This document shows, one piece after another, positions 35,304-44,236 of a stretch of DNA of 64,000 nucleotides (positions within the stretch are counted from its first letter, which is position 1; each line of letters opens with the position of its first letter). The stretch lies in contig NZ_SMKW01000002.1 in the NCBI RefSeq assembly GCF_004348985.1, positions 124,001 through 188,000 of the forward strand, written 5' to 3'. Made by a program: the position numbers and the translations under genes. This DNA is from Saccharopolyspora elongata (GTDB lineage: Bacteria; Actinomycetota; Actinomycetes; Mycobacteriales; Pseudonocardiaceae). The notes beneath the pieces are model-generated. The model did not search any database. It was not told the origin of the DNA and saw nothing but the letters and a program-made list of their open reading frames with translations.

Positions 35304-36359
35304 ATGATTAACCTCCGGTCTGCCGGCCGGCCCCTCGACCGGCGTCGATTCCTCCGTCTGTCCGGGCTGGCGCTGGGCGGCTCGGCGCTGCTGTCGGCCT
35401 GCGGCGGCAACGCGTCGAGCGGTTCCTCCGGCGGCTCGGTGTCCATGCAGCTGTCCTGGGTGAAGAACGTCGAGTTCGCCGGCCAGTACTTCGCCGACAG
35501 CCGCGGCTACTTCACGCAGGCGGGCTTCGAGCGGGTGGAGCTGCTCGCCGGGGGCGCCGCGGGCACCTCGGCGGAGGCGGCGATCGCCACCGGCCGGGCG
35601 TGGATCGGCGTGTCCGCGCCGCTGATCACCGCCCCGGCGATCAAGCAGGGCGCGCCGCTGAAGATCGTCGCCGCGACCTACCAGAAGAACCCGTTCGCGG
35701 TCGTGTCGCTGGAGAAGAACCCGATCCCCGACGCCAAGTCGATGATCGGCAAGCGGATCGGCGTGCAGGACGGCAACGACCTCGCCTTCACCGCGCTGCT
35801 GAAGGCCAACGGCATCGACCCGGGCCAGCTCACCCGCGTGCCGTTCCAGTTCGACCCGACGCCGATCACCACCGGCCAGATCGACGGCTACCTCGGGTTC
35901 TCCACCAGCGGCGCCGCCACGCTCGCCCGCCGCGGCGTCCCGGCGACGCAGTTCCTGTTCGCCGACAACGGGTTGCCGCTGGTCGGCGAGACGCTGATCG
36001 TTTCGCAGCAGACCATCGACGAGGAACGCGACAAGCTGAAGGCGTTCCTGAAGGCCATGGTGCGCGGCTGGAAGGACGCCATCGCCGACCCGGCCGCCGC
36101 CGCGCGCCTCGCGGTCGACCAGTACGGCAAGGACCAGAACCTCAAGGCCGACGAGCAGGAGGGGATGATGCAGCGCCAGGCCGAGCTGATCGTCTCCGAC
36201 GACACCCAGGCGAACGGGCTGCTGACCGTCTCCGACGAGCTCATCGGGGCCAACATCGACTCGCTGAAGTTCGCCGGGATCGACATCGCCGCCGACGACC
36301 TGTTCGACCTCGCCCCGTTGCGCGAGGTCTACCAGGAGAACCCGGACCTGCTGCGGTGA
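35304..36359 (+). CDS. ABC importer substrate-binding lipoprotein, THI5/SsuA-like
   Basis: A 351-residue lipoprotein. The signal has RRRFLRLSG (Tat-like twin Arg) and the lipobox LLSAC at about residues 28-32. The mature part begins [18 protein letters not shown], a THI5/NMT1-like pattern that contacts aromatic heterocyclic ligands, then [20 protein letters not shown] and [13 protein letters not shown]. Relatives bind pyrimidines, riboflavin precursors or sulfonates. First of four overlapping genes. Its divergent neighbours are a deaminase and an amidohydrolase, so a nitrogen heterocycle is a reasonable substrate guess. Confidence 0.87.
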   Translation: MINLRSAGRPLDRRRFLRLSGLALGGSALLSACGGNASSGSSGGSVSMQLSWVKNVEFAGQYFADSRGYFTQAGFERVELLAGGAAGTSAEAAIATGRAWIGVSAPLITAPAIKQGAPLKIVAATYQKNPFAVVSLEKNPIPDAKSMIGKRIGVQDGNDLAFTALLKANGIDPGQLTRVPFQFDPTPITTGQIDGYLGFSTSGAATLARRGVPATQFLFADNGLPLVGETLIVSQQTIDEERDKLKAFLKAMVRGWKDAIADPAAAARLAVDQYGKDQNLKADEQEGMMQRQAELIVSDDTQANGLLTVSDELIGANIDSLKFAGIDIAADDLFDLAPLREVYQENPDLLR

Positions 36360-37126
36360 CCGAGGGAATTTCGCTGTCGGGCCTGGGAAAGCGCTTCGCG
36401 CTGCGCAAGAACCCGGTCACCGCGCTGGAGAACGTCGACCTGCACACCGAGCAGGGGGCGTTCCTGTCGCTGCTCGGGCCGTCCGGCTGCGGCAAGTCCA
36501 CGGTGCTGCGCATCCTCGCCGGCCTCGAAGAGCCCACGACCGGCACCGCGCTCGTGCACGGCGAGACGCCGCTGGAACTGCGCAAGCACCACCACCTCGG
36601 GATCGCGTTCCAGGACTCGGCGCTGCTGCCGTGGCGCAGCGTCGCGACCAACATCCGGCTGCCGCTGGAGGTCGCGGGCCTCAAGCCGGAGCCGGGGCTG
36701 ATCGACGAGCTGATCGAGCTGGTCGGACTCGGCGGCTTCGAGAAGGCGAAGCCCGCGCAGCTCTCCGGCGGGATGCGCCAACGCGTTTCGATCGCCCGCG
36801 CCCTCGTGGTCCAGCCCCGCGTGCTGCTGCTCGACGAGCCGTTCGGCGCGCTGGACGACATGACCAGGCAGCGGCTCAACCTGGAACTGCTGCGGATCTG
36901 GACCGAACGCCCGGCCACCACGCTCATGGTGACCCACGGCATCTCCGAGGCGATCTTCCTGTCCGACGTCGTCGCGGTGCTCAGCCCGCGGCCCGGCCGC
37001 GTCCTCGAGGTCGTCGAGATCGACCTGCCCCGCGCGCGCACTCCGGAGATGATGCGCACGCCCGAGTTCCACGCGCTGCACGACCACATCTCCGAGCTGC
37101 TGTTCACCGCCCGGACAGCCTCATGA
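36356..37126 (+). CDS. ABC importer ATPase (SsuB/ThiZ/TauB-like)
   Basis: A 256-residue ATPase with Walker [10 protein letters not shown] near residue 43, Q-loop FQDSALLPW, signature [15 protein letters not shown] near 138, Walker [13 protein letters not shown] and H-loop VTHGISEA. The Q-loop context ALLPWRSV is typical of the nitrate/taurine/sulfonate/pyrimidine importer class. Its GTG start overlaps the TGA of the binding-protein gene (GTGA at 36356-36359). It energises the two permeases encoded next. Confidence 0.92.
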   Translation: MTEGISLSGLGKRFALRKNPVTALENVDLHTEQGAFLSLLGPSGCGKSTVLRILAGLEEPTTGTALVHGETPLELRKHHHLGIAFQDSALLPWRSVATNIRLPLEVAGLKPEPGLIDELIELVGLGGFEKAKPAQLSGGMRQRVSIARALVVQPRVLLLDEPFGALDDMTRQRLNLELLRIWTERPATTLMVTHGISEAIFLSDVVAVLSPRPGRVLEVVEIDLPRARTPEMMRTPEFHALHDHISELLFTARTAS

Positions 37127-37875
37127 CCCGCTGGCTGGGTGGCGCCGCCGGGATCGCGGCGCTGGTGGCGTTGTGGTGGGTGCTCGCGGCGACGGTGTTC
37201 GCCGACGGGGGCGCGGTGCCGACGCCGCTGGCCGTCGTGCAGCAGTTCGCCGAGGACGGCTGGCAGTTCTACTGGGACAACGCGAGCGTTACCCTCGGCG
37301 GGGCCGGAATGGGCTACCTGTGGGGGAATCTCATCGCGCTGGCGATCGCGATGGTCGTGCTGCTGTTCCCGGTCACCGAGGGCGTGGCGACCCAGCTCGC
37401 AGTGGTCAGTTACTGCATGCCGCTGACCGCGATCGGCCCGATCATCCTGGTGGTGTTCGGCGGCCGGACGCCCACGATCTTCCTCGCCGCGTTGTCGGTC
37501 TTCTTCACCACGCTGGTCGGTTCGCTGCTCGGCCTGCGCGCGGCCGACAAGGCGAGCCTGGACGTCGTGACCGCCTACGGCGGCAACCGCTGGCACCGCC
37601 TGGTCAAGGTGCAGCTCGTCGCCGCGCTGCCGGCTGTGCTCAACGCGCTGAAGATCGCGGTGCCCGCGGCGCTGCTCGGCGCGATCATCGGGGAGTACCT
37701 CGGCGGTGTCGACAGTGGACTCGGCGTGGTGCTGACGGTGGCCCAGCAGCAGTACGTGGTGCCGCGCACCTGGGCGCTGGCCGTGGTGTGCGGGCTGCTC
37801 GCCGGCGTCGGCTACGCGCTGCTCGCCGTGCTCGGACGGCTGATCACGCCGTGGGCCAAGGGGGAGCAGGGATGA
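37123..37875 (+). CDS. ABC importer permease 1
   Basis: A 250-residue BPD-type inner-membrane permease with about six helices and the cytoplasmic coupling loop [31 protein letters not shown] region near residues 147-175 (EAA-like motif). It is of the SsuC/ThiX class. ATG at 37123 overlaps the ATPase stop by 4 nt and its own stop overlaps the second permease, so subunits are coupled. Two different permeases suggest a heterodimeric channel. Confidence 0.9.
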   Translation: MTRWLGGAAGIAALVALWWVLAATVFADGGAVPTPLAVVQQFAEDGWQFYWDNASVTLGGAGMGYLWGNLIALAIAMVVLLFPVTEGVATQLAVVSYCMPLTAIGPIILVVFGGRTPTIFLAALSVFFTTLVGSLLGLRAADKASLDVVTAYGGNRWHRLVKVQLVAALPAVLNALKIAVPAALLGAIIGEYLGGVDSGLGVVLTVAQQQYVVPRTWALAVVCGLLAGVGYALLAVLGRLITPWAKGEQG

Positions 37876-38669
37876 GCACGTTCGCCCGATCCGCGATCCG
37901 CCTGCTGATCCCGATGGTGGCCTCGGCCGTCGTCGTGGTGCTGCTGTGGATCGCGTTCCTGGAGCTGTTCGACATCAACTCGATGGTCGGCAAGCCGCCA
38001 TCGGCGGTGTGGGAGTACCTGGTCACCGACGACGACGCGGCCGCCAACCGCGCCACGGTTTTCGGCAACCTGGCGGTCACGTTGCGCGACGCGAGCCTCG
38101 GCTTCGTCGCCGGCCTGGTCACGGCGATCGTGCTCGCGGTGGCGTTCTTCCTGGCGCGCGGCGTCGAGCAGGCCGTCATGCCGGTGGCGATGCTGCTGCG
38201 CTCGGTGCCGCTGGTGGCGATGACGCCGCTGATCATGCTGGTCTTCGGCCGGGACGCCGTCGGCATCGCGGTGATCGGCGGGATTGTGGTGTTCTTCCCG
38301 GCGCTGGTGAACCTGGTGTTCGGCCTGCGCTCCGCGCCGCGCCCGACGATCGACCTGGTCACGGCCTACGGCGGCGGCAAGGTGACGGTGCTGCGGAAGG
38401 TGGCGGTCCCGGCGGCGCTGCCCGCGCTGTTCGCCTCGGCCCGCATCGCGGTGCCGGGCGCGCTGATCGGCGCGCTGATCGCGGAGTGGCTGGCCACCGG
38501 GCAGGGCACCGGGGGAGCGATCCTGCGCGCGGTCGGCGGCTTCCGCTACGACGAGCTGTGGGCGTCGGTCGTGGTCCTCACGGCGACGTCGATCGTCCTG
38601 TACACGCTGGTGGGCCTGGTCGAAACGGCAGTGGTGACGCGTTTCTTCCCGGACCGGGCCAAGAACTAG
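37872..38669 (+). CDS. ABC importer permease 2
   Basis: A 265-residue BPD permease, paralogous to the preceding one (coupling loop DLVTAYGGGKVTVLRKVAVP AALPALFASAR near residues 160-190). Six helices, SsuC/ThiX class. Starts at ATG 37872 within the previous gene's stop. It ends the four-gene importer operon, which is closed by the hairpin at 38683-38726. Confidence 0.9.
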   Translation: MSTFARSAIRLLIPMVASAVVVVLLWIAFLELFDINSMVGKPPSAVWEYLVTDDDAAANRATVFGNLAVTLRDASLGFVAGLVTAIVLAVAFFLARGVEQAVMPVAMLLRSVPLVAMTPLIMLVFGRDAVGIAVIGGIVVFFPALVNLVFGLRSAPRPTIDLVTAYGGGKVTVLRKVAVPAALPALFASARIAVPGALIGALIAEWLATGQGTGGAILRAVGGFRYDELWASVVVLTATSIVLYTLVGLVETAVVTRFFPDRAKN

Positions 38670-38682
38670 GGCCTGTAAGGCA

Positions 38683-38726
38683 CCGTGCGTGTTTTGTGCT
38701 GCTATGGCAACACAAAACACGCACGG
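38683..38726. terminator. Bidirectional hairpin terminator
   Basis: A perfect 16-bp stem (CCGTGCGTGTTTTGTG at 38683-38698 with its complement at 38711-38726) and 12-nt loop between the convergent ABC permease and S4-domain genes. The arms include TTTT/AAAA. Confidence 0.85.
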
Positions 38727-38738
38727 GCCAGAGCCTGC

Positions 38739-39104
38739 TCAGGCGCCCCGCTCGCGGAACTTGTCGATCATCCGGCGGTCGCGCTTGGTCGGCCGCCCGG
38801 CACCGCGCTCGCGGCGGGCCACCGGCACCGAGGTCTCCGGAGGCGGAGCCGGCGTTCGGTCGATGTAGCAGGTGGAGGCATCGGCCGCGCCGACGCGCCG
38901 CTGGATCACCCGCACCACCTCGACGACGCGGGTCCGGTCGCCGACGCGGGCTCGAACCTCGTCACCGGGACACACGGTGGTCGCGGGCTTGGCGGGGCGG
39001 TCGTTGACGCGCACGTGCCCGCCGCGGCAAGCGGCGGCGGCGTCCGGGCGGGTCTTGGTCAGCCGGACGGCCCAGAGCCAGCGGTCGATACGGGTGGACT
39101 CCAC
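38739..39104 (-). CDS. S4-domain RNA-binding protein (Hsp15-like)
   Basis: A 121-residue protein with an S4 RNA-binding domain: RIDRWLWAVRLTKTRPDAAA, then GHVRVNDRPAKPATTVCPGD, as in Hsp15/RluB-associated proteins that bind stalled 50S subunits or rRNA. A short basic tail (GRPTKRDRRMIDKFRERGA) follows. Start GTG 39104; no strong Shine-Dalgarno, so the exact start is uncertain by a codon or two. Single gene on the minus strand. Confidence 0.88.
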   Translation of the reverse strand: MESTRIDRWLWAVRLTKTRPDAAAACRGGHVRVNDRPAKPATTVCPGDEVRARVGDRTRVVEVVRVIQRRVGAADASTCYIDRTPAPPPETSVPVARRERGAGRPTKRDRRMIDKFRERGA

Positions 39105-39157
39105 AACACCACATGATGTCACGGCGACCCGGCGCGATCCGCCGACCGGCCCTCGGG

Positions 39158-39622
39158 TCAAGGCTGGCAGGTGTACTCGGCGCTCACGTCGACCGTCTCG
39201 GCGCCCGGGTCGTACCGGGCGATGATCAGGTAGTCGTTGCTGCGGTCCACCGAGACGTAGACCATCTCGGCGATCTCGGGAGTGCTCCTGTCGTGGTCGA
39301 GCCAGTTCGAGCGACCGCGCCAGAAGGTCTCGACGGCGTCGAGGTACTGGCGGGCCTGCTCGGGACGGACGTTCGTGGCCTCGGTCATGGCTCTGGCCCG
39401 GGTAGTCCCGTAGAAGGTCTTGCCGTCGTCGTCCGTCCCCTCGCAATGGAGGTCGGCACCTGCCGACGTGCTTGCGAATTGCAAGGTGGTGGAACCGGCG
39501 GACTGGGTCGCCTGGAGGTCGGCCTTCACCCGGTCCAGTGGCGCGGGCCCTTCGGGCGCACAGCCTGCGATGAAGCAACCAACGGCGGCAGCTATCGCCG
39601 CGAACCCTCGTCGACCTGGCAC
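39158..39622 (-). CDS. Hypothetical lipoprotein
   Basis: A 154-residue protein with a short signal (GRRGFAAIAAAVGCFIAGC) whose FIAGC is a usable lipobox at about residue 21. The mature part has two Cys (DLHCEGTD, EYTCQP) and no recognised domain; it is a small, polar extracytoplasmic protein. Start is GTG 39622 because GAGGAG lies 5 nt upstream. Lone gene. Confidence 0.65.
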   Translation of the reverse strand: MPGRRGFAAIAAAVGCFIAGCAPEGPAPLDRVKADLQATQSAGSTTLQFASTSAGADLHCEGTDDDGKTFYGTTRARAMTEATNVRPEQARQYLDAVETFWRGRSNWLDHDRSTPEIAEMVYVSVDRSNDYLIIARYDPGAETVDVSAEYTCQP

Positions 39623-39771
39623 GTTATCTCCTCGGTAACCGGTGAAAGCGGTGTTCCCGGTACTGAGACGTCCGGCAGGCCAGAAGGTTGATCGGCGCGA
39701 ACGAAATGCCGCGCGGCGGGGCTGCGGGAAATGCACACTGGGGCCGTCGGGACTGCTTGCTGGGGGCGGCT

Positions 39772-40701
39772 ATGGCGGGTTTTGGGGATTCTGCGGGCGA
39801 TTGGCCTTCACTGCGCGTGTCCGAGTGGGTCGATACGCGCGACACGTTGCACATGTGGATGCAGGTCGTCGGGAAGGTCCGGTTGGCCTTGGCGCCCATG
39901 GTCAACCACTGGTGGCAGGTTCCGCTCTACCTCTCCGCTCGCGGGCTCACCACCTCGCTGATGCCGCACGGCCGGCGTTCGCTCGACATCGAGTTCGACT
40001 TCTGCGAGCACGTGCTGCACATCCGGTCCAGCAGCGGGGACGCGCGGCGGATCCGCTTGGTGCCGAAGCCGGTCGCCGAGTTCTACCGGGAGACCATGGC
40101 CGCGCTCCGCGAGCTCGGCCTGCCGGTCTCCATCTGGACCATGCCGCGGGAGATCGAGCACGCCGTTCCGTTCGAAGAGGACACCGAACACTCCTCGTAC
40201 AACCCGGAGCACGCGCGGCTGTTCTGGCAGCAGCTGCTCGCCGCCCACCGGGTGCTGACCGAGTTCCGGTCGCGGTTCGTGGGGAAGGTCAGCCCGGTGC
40301 ACTTCTTCTGGGGCGCAATGGACCTGGCGGTCACCCGGTTCTCCGGCCGCACCGCGCCGGAACACCCGGGCGGCGCCCCCAACTGCGCGGACTGGGTGAT
40401 GGTCGAGGGCTACTCCCACGAGCTCAGCAGCTGCGGCTTCTGGCCGGGCGGGCCCGGTGAGGGCACCTTCTACTCGTACGCATACCCCGAGCCCGCCGGG
40501 TACGTCCAGCACCCGGTCCGCCCGGCCGACGCCTCCTACAGTCCCGAGGTCGGAGAGTTCCTGCTGCCCTACGAAGCCGTGCGCACCGCGGCCGACCCGG
40601 ACGCGACGCTGCTGGAGTTCCTGCAGACCACCTACGAGGCCGCCGCCGAAACCGGTGGCTGGGACCGCAACCAGCTGGAGGGTGTTGCGGAGCGCGGCTG
40701 A
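39772..40701 (+). CDS. DUF5996 family protein
   Basis: A 309-residue cytoplasmic protein matching DUF5996: WPSLRVSEWVDTRDTLHMWM at the start, KVRLALAPMVNHWWQVPLYL, then HVLHIRSSSGDARRI, PVHFFWGAMDLAVTRFSG and GEFLLPYEAVR with the DATLLEFLQTTYEAA ending. Function is unknown. ATG 39772 starts directly before the conserved region. Convergent with the large GGDEF/EAL gene, with only 3 bp between stops. Confidence 0.85.
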   Translation: MAGFGDSAGDWPSLRVSEWVDTRDTLHMWMQVVGKVRLALAPMVNHWWQVPLYLSARGLTTSLMPHGRRSLDIEFDFCEHVLHIRSSSGDARRIRLVPKPVAEFYRETMAALRELGLPVSIWTMPREIEHAVPFEEDTEHSSYNPEHARLFWQQLLAAHRVLTEFRSRFVGKVSPVHFFWGAMDLAVTRFSGRTAPEHPGGAPNCADWVMVEGYSHELSSCGFWPGGPGEGTFYSYAYPEPAGYVQHPVRPADASYSPEVGEFLLPYEAVRTAADPDATLLEFLQTTYEAAAETGGWDRNQLEGVAERG

Positions 40702-40704
40702 TCG

Positions 40705-43700
40705 CTACTGCGCTTCGGGAACGCGCAGTTTGGTCGTTCCGAGCATGGCGCGGAGTTCACGCGGTCCGACGGGGTGGGAGAACAGCCAGCCCTGGTAACC
40801 GTCGATGCCCAGTCCTTTCAGGATGTGGAACTGGGTGGCGGTTTCCACGCCCTCCGCGATGCAGTGGCGGCCCATGGCGCGGGACATGTCCACCACGGCT
40901 CGGGCGACGGCGAAGTCGGCGGGATCGCCGCCGATGCCCGCGATGAACCGGCGGTCGACCTTGATGATCTGAGCGGGCAGCTCCTTGAGGCGGGCCAGCG
41001 ACGAATAGCCGGTGCCGAAGTCGTCGACGGCGAAGCTGACTCCCCGGCCGGCGAGCGTGTGCATCGCCGACCGGGCCTGCGCGGGCAGGTCCACCAGCGC
41101 GGTTTCGACGAGCTCCAGGACGACCCGGTCGGGGTCGATGCCGGATTCGTCCAGCGCATCGGAGACTGCGGTGACGAAACGTGGATCGCCGGGTACGAGC
41201 CCGGCCAGGTTCACGGCCACCCGAGCGTGCCCGCCGCCGGCGTTCGGCCACCCGGCCGCTTCGCGCAAGGCGGTGCGCAACACCCAGCGGTCCAGCTTGC
41301 GCAGCAGGTCGCCTTGCTCGGCGATGGGCAGGAACGCGCCCGGCGCGAGCAGCCCGTGGTCCGGGTGGGGCCAGCGCACCAGCGCTTCGGCCCCCACGAT
41401 CGAGCCGTCGGCGGCGACCACCGGCTGGTAGTGCAGCTCGAGTTCGTCGTGCGACAAGGCGTCCCGCAGCTGGCCCTCCATGTGCAGCTGCTCGTCGGCG
41501 GATGCGATCAAGGTGGGACTGGCCAGCGAGACCTTGCCCGGACCGCGCCGCTTGGCCTCGAACATGGCCGCGTCGGCGAATCTCAGCAGGTCGTCCGCCG
41601 TGCTGTCGGGCTGATCGGCCCGCGCGGCACCGACCGACGCCGAAACGCGGATGAGCTGGCCCCGCACCGGGACCGTGGTGCGCAGGAGCGCGGAGACCCG
41701 GGTGCTCAGCGCGTCCAGCCCGTCGACCGCGGTTATGTCCGAACAGACGATCACGAACTCGTCGCCGGAGAGGCGCACAACGGTGCACTCCGGCGGCACA
41801 CCGCTCTCCAAGATCCGGGCCAATGCGACCAGCAGCTCGTCGCCCGCGTCGTGGCCGAGCGAATCGTTCACGCGTTTGAACTTGTCGATGTCGCAGAACA
41901 GCACCGCGGTGCGCTCGCGGTCCGGGCCCGCGAGGTAATCGGCGAGCAGGTCCTTGACCGCAGTCCGATTGGGCAGGCCGGTGAGGTCGTCGTGGGTGGC
42001 CTGGTGGTGCAGCGCCTCGGCCTGCCGGCGCCGTTCGGTGATGTCCTGGAATACGACCAGCCAGAACTGCGAGCCGTCGTCCTGAACGGAAAGGCCGGTG
42101 TGCAGCTCGCAGGACACCGGCAGGCCGTCCGAGCGCAACAGCGTCCGCTGCAGGACCTTCGGGTTCGCGTTCGGCCCGAGCACGCCCTTGCCGGAACGCG
42201 GCGACCGGGTTTGGTCCTGCGGATGGCCCAGCTCGTCGGCGGTGCACCCGCGCAGCTGGTCCAGGCGGTAGCCGAGCAGTCGGCAGAGCGCCTCGTTGGC
42301 GTCGACGAGCCGCTCGGACTGGTCGAACAGTCCGATGCCGACCGGGGCGACGGCCAGCAGGTCGGTGAAGCGCTGGCTCGACCGGCGCAGCCACGTCAGG
42401 GCGTCGTCCGGTGCGGCGGTCGGAGTTTCTGGCCGGGTCGGGTCGGCGGGGTTCTCGGTGCGGCCGCGCAGGATTTCGATGTGCTCGGTCCCCGGTCGCG
42501 ACATCACCCAGCTCGGGCCGCGCAGCTCCTTCGCGAACCGTTTCAACGGTGCCAGGCGTTGCGCGATCTCCTCGTAGCTCGCCGCGCCACGGCCGTCGAT
42601 CGCCAGTGTGGCGAGGGACAGGGTGACCGGAGTGTCGTCGACGGTGCGTGGTGGGTCCAGCAGTGCCGAGGCGAGCGCGTCCAGGTGCACGGGTGCGCAA
42701 GCCACCAGGAAGTCGTCGCCGCCGACATGCGCGACCTGCACCGAATCCAGCGAGGTGGCCGCATCGGTGAGGCTGCGGCCGATCGCGCGGATCAGCTCGT
42801 CGCCGGCGGCGACTCCGGCGCGGTCGTTGATGGCCTTGAACGAGTCGACGTCAAGCCATCCCACGACGAACTCGTCGCCCTTGTCGAGGAGCCGACGGAT
42901 CTCGTCGGCGACGCGATCGCTGCCGGGGAGCCTGGTCAGCGGGTGGAGTGCGGCGGCTTCCTCGACCTTCTGGTCGGTGACGCCGCGAACCAGATCGCTG
43001 GCCCGGACCACGCCCAGGCACCGGCCCGCCTCGTCGACCACCACGGCGTCGTCGTACACCCGGTTCGGATCGGACGAGGTGACCAGTCGCAGGGTTTCCG
43101 CGGCGGTGGTGGAGGTGGTGACGATCCGGGGCTTGTCGGCCAGCCGGGACGCCGGCTTGCGGGCGTGCAGCGCGTGCCCGTACGGACCCGTCACAGCCAG
43201 CAGGAACCGGTTGCGGTCGAGGGTCTGCTGCGGCCTCTGGTCCTCGTCGACCAGCACGATGCCGCTGATCTCGGGGCGTTCGGCGAAGGTTCGCCGCGCC
43301 TCGTCCGCCAGCGCGTCGGCCGGGAGCGCGGTGGCGGGCGAGAGGAATTCGGTGGCCAGCGGTCCGGCGGCGACCGTCGTGGTCTCCCTGTTCGGCACCC
43401 CTGGGATCTCCCGCACCGGTACTGAAATCTGGGTTGTCTCGGGTGGCTTCTCGGATGCGGGAGCGAGCAGCGTGCCTTGCATGAGCCGGATGCCGAGGCG
43501 GTGCACCGCCGCGAACTGCTGCTGGTGATCGACGCCGTCCACCACCAGCGTCGAGCCCGCGGCCTCGGCCAAGTGCCGGATGGATTCGAGGAGGGCGAGC
43601 CGGCCGCGCCTCTCCGGGAATCCGCGCAGCACGCCCGGCGCGATCTTGAGCAGGTCTGGCCGCAGGTCGGTTACCATCGTCGGGGGAAGGGAGTCCACGC

Positions 43701-44121
43701 CAACACCGCCCAGCGCGATCCGGAACCCGCAGTCGCGCAGTTCGTCCACCTGGGCGAGGAGCCGGTCCGGGTCGAGCCCGCTCAGCGGTGGGCGGATCTC
43801 GAGGGTGACCTCGTGTTCTTGGCGGTCGGCCGACCACAGTGCGCGACGCACATCCATGAGCGCGCTGGGATCGCTCACGACGGTCTGGGCCTGGATGGTG
43901 AGGTGCAGCGGGAGCCAGACCCGGCGGTCGGCAGCCGCCCGGATCCCGCTCACGATCAGCCGTAAGTCCTGGTCGACCGGGGCGAACTGCGCGTCGGGGT
44001 TGTTCGGCCGCGGGGGGCAGTCGGCCGAACGGGGCAGGACCTCGATGGCCACGATCCCGCCCAGCCGAATGTTCACCAGTGGTTGATACGCAACGTGCAC
44101 GGTTTGCAGTGGATGACCCAC
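40705..44121 (-). CDS. Six-domain cyclic-di-GMP protein: EAL-CBS-GGDEF-PAS-GGDEF-EAL
   Basis: A 1138-residue cytoplasmic protein. Domain order: a degenerate EAL (about 1-230; EVLPR kept, but the DDFG, KID and EGVE positions read GGVG, KIA and DGVD); a CBS pair (about 265-395); a first GGDEF domain (about 395-560) whose signature reads GGDDF with LDVDSFKAIND; a PAS domain (about 595-705); a second GGDEF (about 712-870; CDIDKFKRVND, SGDEF); and an intact EAL (about 890-1130; EALVRW, ELVETAL, VDDFGTGYSS, KVDRRF, EGVET). It can plausibly both make and degrade c-di-GMP under CBS/PAS control. GTG 44121 is taken as start; no strong Shine-Dalgarno was seen. Confidence 0.85.
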   Translation of the reverse strand: MGHPLQTVHVAYQPLVNIRLGGIVAIEVLPRSADCPPRPNNPDAQFAPVDQDLRLIVSGIRAAADRRVWLPLHLTIQAQTVVSDPSALMDVRRALWSADRQEHEVTLEIRPPLSGLDPDRLLAQVDELRDCGFRIALGGVGVDSLPPTMVTDLRPDLLKIAPGVLRGFPERRGRLALLESIRHLAEAAGSTLVVDGVDHQQQFAAVHRLGIRLMQGTLLAPASEKPPETTQISVPVREIPGVPNRETTTVAAGPLATEFLSPATALPADALADEARRTFAERPEISGIVLVDEDQRPQQTLDRNRFLLAVTGPYGHALHARKPASRLADKPRIVTTSTTAAETLRLVTSSDPNRVYDDAVVVDEAGRCLGVVRASDLVRGVTDQKVEEAAALHPLTRLPGSDRVADEIRRLLDKGDEFVVGWLDVDSFKAINDRAGVAAGDELIRAIGRSLTDAATSLDSVQVAHVGGDDFLVACAPVHLDALASALLDPPRTVDDTPVTLSLATLAIDGRGAASYEEIAQRLAPLKRFAKELRGPSWVMSRPGTEHIEILRGRTENPADPTRPETPTAAPDDALTWLRRSSQRFTDLLAVAPVGIGLFDQSERLVDANEALCRLLGYRLDQLRGCTADELGHPQDQTRSPRSGKGVLGPNANPKVLQRTLLRSDGLPVSCELHTGLSVQDDGSQFWLVVFQDITERRRQAEALHHQATHDDLTGLPNRTAVKDLLADYLAGPDRERTAVLFCDIDKFKRVNDSLGHDAGDELLVALARILESGVPPECTVVRLSGDEFVIVCSDITAVDGLDALSTRVSALLRTTVPVRGQLIRVSASVGAARADQPDSTADDLLRFADAAMFEAKRRGPGKVSLASPTLIASADEQLHMEGQLRDALSHDELELHYQPVVAADGSIVGAEALVRWPHPDHGLLAPGAFLPIAEQGDLLRKLDRWVLRTALREAAGWPNAGGGHARVAVNLAGLVPGDPRFVTAVSDALDESGIDPDRVVLELVETALVDLPAQARSAMHTLAGRGVSFAVDDFGTGYSSLARLKELPAQIIKVDRRFIAGIGGDPADFAVARAVVDMSRAMGRHCIAEGVETATQFHILKGLGIDGYQGWLFSHPVGPRELRAMLGTTKLRVPEAQ

Positions 44122-44236
44122 CCAATGGATGCTGCCCGCAACCTTGTGATCACATCGAGTGACTTAACTGTTTATTCACCTATTTCTTAACCGCTCGTTT
44201 CGTTCGGCTTCTGCGCTGCACGTTCCCGAGTGGTCG

